From: Macrostomum hystrix
Lineage: Eukaryota; Platyhelminthes; Macrostomidae
Direction of reading: 5' to 3'
Length of the DNA: 64,000 bases
Assembly (NCBI GenBank): GCA_950097015.1
Contig: CATNEN010000039.1
Location: 9,828,001 to 9,892,000 of the forward strand
Made by a program: the position numbers and the translations under genes. Below the pieces are notes generated by a model. That model was not told the DNA's origin, did no database searches, and saw nothing but the letters and a program-made list of their open reading frames with translations. This document shows, piece by piece, positions 57,110 through 64,000 of this stretch (the first letter of the stretch is position 1; each line of letters begins with the position of its first letter).

Positions 57110-57545
57110 GTGCTACATTTATCTATAGTTTGATTGGTGCTGGCTGTTGGGGTTGGTGGGTGCTATCTATGGTTTGACGGTGTTGGCTGTGGGGTGGTGG
57201 GTGCTATCTATGGTTTGACGGTGTTGGCTGTGGGATGGTGGGATGCTATCTATGGTTTGACGGTGTTGGCTGTGGGGTGGTGGGTGCTATCTATGGTTTG
57301 ACGGTGTTGGCTGTGGGGTGGTGGGTGCTATGGTTTGACGATTTTGGCTATGGGGTGGTGGGTGTTATCTATGGTTTGACGGTGTTGGCTGTGGGGTGGT
57401 GGGTGCTATGGTTTGACGATGTTGGCTGTGGGGTAGTGGGTGCTATCTATGGTTTGACGGTGTTGGCTGTGGGGTGGTGGGTGCTATCTATGTTTTGACG
57501 GTGTTGGCTGTGGGGTGGTGGGTGCTATCTATGGTTTGTTGGGTG
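57110..57545. repeat. About 41-bp minisatellite downstream of the zinc-finger gene
   Basis: About ten units of GGTTTGACGGTGTTGGCTGT and GGGGTGGTGGGTGCTATCTA. Two shortened units lack CTATCTAT. Confidence 0.93.
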
Positions 57546-58817
57546 TTAGCTGCGGGGAGTGATTGCTGACTCTGGTTGGTTAGGTATTAATTATTGAAAT
57601 TTCTTGATTATTTCATCTGGTTCGTCGATTTCACAATGCGTTACCCACGAACTCTCCATTGCAGGCTGTAAATCGTGCCAGTGTGTACATTTTTTCACTC
57701 TACGCTGCTCGCTGTCCCGGGTTCGAATCGTGAGAATTTGGAAAGCTCTTGGAACTCTTCTCTACCCTTTTTCCTAAAGAATACTGCTGATTTATTAGCT
57801 AATAGAGATTTACCTGTAAGTTCTACTTTGCTATCATTTCTGGCTTCGAATTCTGATATCTCACCAAGACAGTTGTTAGCCATTATACAATTGTTGCTAA
57901 TCTGAAAAGCTAGTAAAGATTTTTTTAATCTAGCTTTTCTTTCAACACAACCGCTAAGTTGCTGCTTTTTGTAAATACAATACAAACTTTTGTGCAATCT
58001 CAGTCAGATGTGCGAGCTAGCTTATTATATTTCTAGAGTTATATACACAGCTGCTTTACATTTTACACAAATGGAGTTAAAAAATCAAACACGGGCATTG
58101 TTTATAAGCAGACACAAAAGTGGCATTGTCAGTTACGATCGTCACATGTGCAATAAGTGACCTAGTCAGCCATGACCTGCCCATTCTCTTACGTCTCAGC
58201 TGCCGTAGCCGTCACCTGTCTTATTTATTTTGTTTAAATTGTGTGATATTAGTAACAGTACGTATATTTTCGCTGTCTCGTAACCGTTTTTCGTATCCCA
58301 AACTCTGTTTATGGCACCTGTTCCCTCAATCTGGGCCGTGGACCAACTTGTGTTTTCATTTTTCATTTTCTCTTCTATGTTTAAACAAATAAAGTAAATA
58401 TAATTACAAAAAATACTTTAAGGGCACATAATTAAACAGATATCCGTTGTCCAGCTATCAGAATAATAAACTATAGACGGCTGCTGGATATTTTATTATT
58501 TAATAAAAATAAGACTATATATTTGTTAACACATGAAAATAATTTAGCCTCTAGAATTAAGCAGAGCAAGAAAATATACTATTAATAAAAGCCAATGTGA
58601 AGCATAGCATCCTACTCGTATTAAGAAAAATAGGCGTCAAGTAGATAAAATGAAAAAATATCATAATTGCTAACACACCGGGTTGAAAACGAAGCATCTG
58701 AATAAGCAGAACGATCGCATTTATCAATTGAAATTAGATGAGGTTCAGGTTAATGAAAGATGCTCAAAAGCTATAGTTTAGATCATAAGGAATGGCTAAT
58801 TATAAGTCTGAGCAATT
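57546..58817. other. Spacer between convergent genes
   Basis: No supported gene. A tRNA-like B box (CCCGGGTTCGAATCGTG, about 57715) stands alone without an A box or acceptor stem, so I do not call a tRNA. Confidence 0.35.
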
Positions 58818-61800
58818 TCAAAATGGACAGCCGTTGGCCCAGTGGCCACGCCTGCCACAGTTATAACACCTGCCGTAGCCGCCATAGTAGGCCCTCGGGT
58901 TGCCATGCAACGGCAGGTCCGAGTCGTATCCGCCGCTTGTTTCATCATCATCGTACTCAGAATCTGAGTCACCACCGCCGTCTGTGTCAGAATTATCGGA
59001 GCTGGACGACACTACAACTGCGGCGGCGCCGCTTCTTCCACTAGAAGGCCCAGCAGCCGCTGCTGCTACTGTTGCTGCAGCAGCCGCTGATGCTGGCGGC
59101 TGCCCCTGATGCTGCGAAGTCGACGCTGCAGTTGTAGCATTTGACGCCGTAACAGGCTGCCGCTGAGAATGCTGCGACGGCTGGCCCACTCGAGGCCGCT
59201 TGCGACCCTGACGGACAAAATGATAATAATATGAAACGTAGAGATAAGATACGGTAGATTGCAGGTCGCAGACCCCAGCTTCACAGCATGAGCACCTGCA
59301 GCTCTCTAGACCACAATGGTAGGCCATTGTAGATACCTACCAACATTTTTCTTTTTTCTGAATCTTCAAAAATATTTTACCAATGTAAATCCAGAATGTG
59401 GGGCTCAAATTGAACGCTTTTTTTGAAAAATTTCCAGAATAAAAAAACATCGGCACCGTCGAGATATTCAACGATTCTCGTCGGGGTGTCTGCTGGCAAA
59501 AACTACAATGTTACAACTATCCCCGTACTACAATGTACTACGAGGAGCAATGTTATTTGTACTTGTCACCAGGCTCTTCGCCAGGAATCGCTGAATATCT
59601 CGACGATGCCCGCTTTGGACGGCTTTGAAAGTTAGTTAATCGTAAAGGGCGAAACATTTTAATATATATGGTGGATTTTTCGCGAAAATCGGTCATTCGG
59701 TTTGGGAGCTATGGTGAAGTACTCGTAGGCAGTGGGTATTTAAAAATGCCCCCCAGTGGTATTTCTACAGCCAAGCCGGTACTAACATCAGCCAAAGCCC
59801 ACCTGCAGCTTGGCTAGCTTGTCCCGCTGCTCGGCCACGCGAGCGTCGCGCTCGGCTCGCCGTTCTGGCGCCAGCTCGGCCACCATCCGGTCAACGTAGG
59901 AGTCGACAACTAGAGCTCTGGACAGGACGCCGTTGCCGGCTGCTCGGCATTGCGGGCACTCGTTCTTGCGTCGGAGCCATTCTTCTATGCAGTAGCGGCA
60001 GAAGGTGTGCGAACAGGGCATTGTGGCGGCGTCAACTAGCAGGTCGCAACAGATCGGACAGTTGAGCTCGGTCTCAAGCACCTCGGCTAAGCTGCGCATG
60101 ATGTCAGCCCTGGCCTCCGGGGTGACGCCGCCAGCCGTGGCGGCAGCGTCGCGGGCCTTAGATAATTCACCTTCGAGCACGGCCTGCGGTGGAAGTGACA
60201 GCGGATCAAGCTTTCGTGTCTAGAGACATATGTACATTAAGAATAGAATGTTTAAATACTGATGTACATTTGGGATAGACTGTTTGAAGACGGATGTACA
60301 TTTGGGATAGACTGTTTGAAGGCGGATGTACATTTGGGATAGACTGTTGGGGACAGATGTACATTGGGGATAGACTGTTTAGGGACGGATGTACATTCGG
60401 TGTACAGTTACGATTACTGAATGTACGTTGCCATTAAAATGTTTGTGGTCGAGTGTGCCTTGTGGTTAAACAGTTGATAGAAAGACCAACGTACATTAGG
60501 GATAGAAAGTTTGGTAGCGAATGTAGACTAGGGATTGGGGCCCTGTTTGGGGCCGAAGCAGGTCGATTTTTAAGGACCAATGCACGATGCGGACAGAGCT
60601 TAGGAAGGAATGGACAGTTAAGAAACGAATATACATAGTATATACATAGATAGTAATGTTTTAAAGAGTCGTCAGTAAATTGTGGTTAGACAGTTAAGGG
60701 GCGAATGTACATTAGTAGGGACAGAAAGGTAGGAAACGAATGAACATAAAGGATAGACTATTACAGACGGAACACTCAAGGTTAGTTTGAGGAAGAGGAC
60801 GTACATCGGAGAGATTTAGAGTTAAGATCTAACCCTAAATTCTCACCTGCTTGGCCTCCTTATCCCGAAGCGCCTGCTCCAGCCGGGCCCGCTCTCTCTG
60901 CAGGAGGGCCTCGTGCTCAGCGTCCCGGTCGGCCATCTCCTTGCGCATTTCCGCTTCTAGGCCGGCCATCACGGCCAAACGGTCGGCTTCCAGAGCTTCA
61001 ACTTCGTCGGCTAGTCGCTGGCGCATCTGGCGCTCCTGCTCGGCCAGGGCGCGGTCCTTCTCGGCCAGCTGGTCGCGCAGGCGCTCCAGTTCCAGTCGCA
61101 TGGCTGCCACCTCCGCGGCGTCCGAGCTCCGCTGCTAGCAGTCGGAGGGGAATGTCGACATGATGTACAGTACTTGAGTAAATTAAAATGCATGGATACA
61201 GGATTCGCGTAAGGATTGAACGAGCTGGGATCCTAGGAAAATCTTAAGGGATCTAGGATTTCTTCAGGATCGATAAATAAAGGGCAACGGCACATCATTT
61301 GGTTTGGTGGACTAGAACCGCAGCCAGCGAGGAGGCAATTCTGCCCATTTCACACACTCACAAAGATACCGTACGCAGGCAGACGCTCACGCAGGTGTGT
61401 ACATCTGCCCTGACTTTCTCATCGTCAGGAAGTGTACACACTCACTGTGTCATGGAGATAGCTCCTCAAGGGCGTAAATTGCACGACAAGCCCCCAAGCC
61501 TTCTCTCCGCGGCCCAAACGAATGTGGCCTCGCCGCGGAATCGAACTTAGAGACCGTGGTGCGAGAGGCAAATGCGTAAACGCGTCTGCCAGCGACCCCC
61601 AATCGAGGGTAAAGTGAAGCTATAAATGTCTGGGATTCAAGCAAGAATCAAAGGAGGCGAATTAGGGGGCTACTCACATTGCTATTCGAAGCCACATCCG
61701 CATCTGCAGGTGCCATTCGCTTAGGTGCGGTTGGCGCCAGAGGCTAAAAACAAGGGGGAAAAACTGAAATCAGCCATTTAATACATATGATTGATATCTC

Positions 61801-62633
61801 ACAGATGAAGGACCCCTTAATACTGGCTTTACAGGTAAACAACTGTCTAAAGGGTGAGCAATAACTGCCAAACAAGTAAGCTACACTTGTCAAACAGGGT
61901 AAGCAACAGAAAAGATAAGAACCTTAACATTACTAATAAAATGATTTGTACATGAACTTCTCACCGAAGCAACATTCTCTCTGCCGTCCAGTTTGTCAGT
62001 TGATCGATCGCTCGATCTTTTCCGATTGCTATGAGTGCTACTGTTTGTAGCATTAATAGCCAAAATAGCGGCGTCACACTCGGCCACCGCAGCAGGCCGG
62101 TGCAGCGGGCAGTCGGCGGCCACGAACTCCAGGCAGAGCACGGCCTCGCGCAGGGGTCCAACGCTAATCCGATCTCCGCAGCGCAACGGCGAAACATTCT
62201 TGGCGGCTGAAGCCAAATCTGAATTAGTCGACGCCGAGGCTGGAATTCGACGCCCATTGACGAAGGTGCCGTTGGCGCTGCCGCAGTCGACAGCGCGCCA
62301 ATCCCAGCCGGAGCTGGTCGAGTGCCTGATTATCGGCAGCAGTGTCAGCTGGTGTCGCGAAGCAGATCCGTGCCGCAGAACAATCTCAGCGTCCGGACGG
62401 CGCCCGATTGACACGGCGGCTGGCAAACTGTCGCCAACGTTGACGCACAGTCGATAGACAGCGCTGCGACCCAGAGCTGGCTCGGTGCCCCGGCTAACCA
62501 GACAGCAGCGGCAGTGCTGGGCAGACTGTACGGCGACCACCTGGCCGATTTCTTCGACCAAGTCTGTTGAAACCGGAGCGGCTCCGACATCGCCGGATAG
62601 TTTGGCCTTGGCTTCTTTTGTAGCTGGCTGCAT
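58818..62633 (-). CDS. RNF8-like: RNF8-like E3 ubiquitin ligase: FHA, coiled coil, RING and C-terminal CCHC zinc knuckle
   Basis: Five minus-strand exons (62633-61965, 61743-61678, 61131-60847, 60219-59803, 59207-58818), all phase 0, give 608 aa. The FHA phosphopeptide-binding domain lies at about residues 60-160: SIGRRPDAEIVL, SASRHQLTL, NGTFVNGRRI and LRCGDRISVG. A 22-residue linker exon and a 95-residue Glu/Arg-rich coiled coil follow. The RING is LNCPICCDLLVDAATMPCSH, TFCRYCIEEWLRRKNECPQC, then VVDSYVDRMVAELAPERR, closely like RNF8. The last exon is a basic GRKRPR stretch, a Ser/Asp/Glu-rich acidic region and CYNCGRRGHWANGC, a C-x2-C-x4-H-x4-C zinc knuckle. RNF8 builds ubiquitin signals at DNA breaks. 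If the last intron is not removed, the protein would stop four residues after the RING exon. Confidence 0.9.
60225..60560. repeat. About 30-bp repeat in the RNF8-like gene, intron 3
   Basis: Five to six good units with GGATGTACATTTGGGATAGA and CTGTTTGAAGAC, decaying to the right. Confidence 0.85.
61276..61603 (-). mobile_element. SINE (family A) in the RNF8-like gene, intron 2
   Basis: Reverse copy: GGCACATCATTTGG, CTGACTTTCTCATCGTCAGG, GGGCGTAAATTGCACGACAA, and the head GCGTAAACGCGTCTGCCAGC. The (AAT)n tail is lost. Confidence 0.82.
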
Positions 62634-62744
62634 TGAGTGAGCGGCATTTGGCGGTGTACAAGAAGGAATGCTCAAGGATTTGGGAGAAAAGACAAGCCCG
62701 AAAAGCAAAGTACAGCTTGAAAATATGAGCCCGAATATTCCAAG

Positions 62745-63150
62745 GAAAGCAGATATAAAAGCCAGATTTCTAGGAAAGCAGATATACAAGCCAGATTTCT
62801 AGGAAAGCAGATATACAAGCCAGATTTCTAGGAACGCAGATATACAAGCCAGATTTCTAGGAAAGCAGATATACCAGCAAATTTTCTAGCAAAATAGAAA
62901 TGCCAGCCAGATTTCTAGGAGAGCAAAAATACTAGCCAGATTTCTAGGAAAGCAGATATACTAGCCAGATTTCTTGGAAAGCAGATATACTAGCCAGATT
63001 TCTAGGAAAGCAGATATACCAGGAAATTTTCTAGCAAATTAGAAATGCCAGCCAGGTTTCTAGGAAAGCAGATATACCAGCTCGCACATCTCTGGAAAAG
63101 CAGAAATACTAGCCTATAGATTTCTAGGAAAGCGGAAATACCAGCCAGCT
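62745..63150. repeat. About 29-bp minisatellite upstream of the RNF8-like gene
   Basis: About 14 units of CCAGATTTCTAGGAAAGCAG plus ATATACAAG, with scattered changes. Confidence 0.9.
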
Positions 63151-63877
63151 GATAAGAAAGAAATCTAAGAATTCCTAATCTAAAAATCTAAATAATCTAA
63201 GAAAGCGAAATCGCTAACCCGAACTATTTCTTAGTAATCAACAAGGAAATTCCAGTTTCATCAGCCAGAGTAAGAACTATGTAGATTCTGGTTTGAAAAA
63301 GAAAGACACAAACACAATTTGATTATCGAGTGTTGGGCAATTGTTAGTTTAAGACTAACATATGAAGCAGTATTCAAATATAGATTTTATTTAACAACTC
63401 AATAACGAAATGACACAAGTGCAAATAACAATAACGCCTCAATAAGTATTGTATATTTACCGATGTTTCAGCTTTGACTCAACTAATCAAATAAATTTAA
63501 ATGTTTTTTTGCACTCAAGTAAACAAACTACTTTGCTCTGCACTCACCTAGCTAAACTGAAACTAACAAAATAAAACTCTAAGAAAGCTTTTTCTAATAT
63601 GTTTTCCAGTTAAAAAAACTTAATGGATAGAATTGGGCATAAGGATTGAGTTAAGTGTAGTGAGGAGGAGAACAAAGGACTACAAACGTAAAGCAGTTCT
63701 TTTTCTTCAAAAGTACTTACATTTCAGTCATTAATTTAGTGCAGACACAAAAGCGAATAGCTAGTCAGAAATCTACGATAAAGTTAGTCTATCCAGTTTG
63801 GGTTTTAAAAGATTTCCTTCAGTTGAAAGTCTTCATCGAAGCGAAGCGAAATACCACGACCGGCTGCGTGTCGAATC
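63151..63877. other. Spacer between RNF8-like and SDHB genes
   Basis: AT-rich. It should hold the 3' UTR of SDHB and upstream sequence of the RNF8-like gene. Nothing else recognised. Confidence 0.35.
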
Positions 63878-63967
63878 TCAAGCGGTGGCCGACGACTCCT
63901 TCTTGTACTTGGTCAGGTTGACCATCATCAGCTTGATCTCGGCTATGGCCCGACCCGGGTTCAGGCC
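63878..63967 (-). CDS. SDHB: Succinate dehydrogenase iron-sulfur subunit, last exon
   Basis: On the minus strand an exon starts after a ctctcgcag acceptor and encodes GLNPGRAIAEIKLMMVNLTK plus nine residues, then TGA. This is the conserved C-terminus of SDHB, which follows the last cysteine cluster (…CPK) in the family. The subunit carries the electron-transferring iron-sulfur clusters of mitochondrial complex II. The rest of the gene lies to the right, outside the window. The Ser/Thr-containing tail (KKESSATA) is slightly longer than usual. Confidence 0.88.
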   Translation of the reverse strand, partial: GLNPGRAIAEIKLMMVNLTKYKKESSATA

Positions 63968-64000
63968 CTGCGAGAGAACGAGTGGGGGAGAGAGGAACTG

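Noticed and set aside
61890-62789. Longer N-terminus for the RNF8-like protein starting at 62789
   Set aside because: The extra residues translate the upstream 29-bp minisatellite. The ATG at 62633 is followed by normal coding sequence.

Overview
The window is nuclear DNA of a multicellular animal. Its genes are split by short GT-AG introns, the coding DNA is GC-rich with AT-rich spacers, and the gene set is metazoan: AP-1 gamma, NF-YC, mitoribosomal proteins, RNF8-like, cytochrome P450, fibrinogen-related and SDHB. The gene for MRPS6 has a strong splice acceptor exactly where its start codon should be. This fits a flatworm, because flatworm spliced leaders end in AUG and can supply the first methionine. 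A free-living flatworm with a repeat-rich genome, such as Macrostomum, is my best guess. That is inference; no species-diagnostic sequence was seen.

Layout. 1-215 (-): N-terminal piece of an unidentified gene. 1868-5598 (+): glutamate carboxypeptidase II-like peptidase, 760 aa. 6268-7028 (-): a two-exon neuropeptide prohormone, with a signal peptide followed by 19 copies of F-D-P-L-F-G flanked by dibasic sites, encoded by what looks like a 27-bp minisatellite. 8-13.7 kb: spacer with SINEs and a hAT-like MITE. 13.7-25.8 kb (+): a same-strand row of RPS12, NF-YC, MRPS6, MRPL3 and an unidentified charged protein. 27.1-30.3 kb (-): secreted fibrinogen-domain protein in four exons. 33.1-34.7 kb (-): single-exon cytochrome P450. 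35-41.7 kb: spacer with an inverted pair of TA-flanked MITEs and a second copy of the hAT-like MITE. 41.8-49.9 kb (+): AP-1 gamma adaptin in nine exons. 51.2-54.5 kb: two large tandem arrays. 54.6-56.7 kb (+): polyQ C2H2 zinc-finger protein. 58.8-62.6 kb (-): FHA / coiled-coil / RING / CCHC ubiquitin ligase (RNF8-like). 63.9 kb (-): last exon of SDHB.

Mobile and repeated DNA is abundant. It includes two tRNA-derived SINE families and a possible chimera, two hAT-like MITE families with 8-bp target duplications, one TA-flanked MITE pair, and about twenty tandem arrays with units of 16-151 bp. Many of the longer introns carry their own private array.

The genes are mostly unrelated housekeeping functions. 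The only possible functional groupings are the two neighbouring mitoribosomal protein genes and the compact same-strand row at 13.7-25.8 kb. Exon boundaries were placed by eye from splice motifs, reading phase and family similarity. For the peptidase, RPS12, NF-YC, MRPL3, AP-1 gamma, zinc-finger and RNF8-like genes the phases close exactly and total length is near the family norm where a norm is known.
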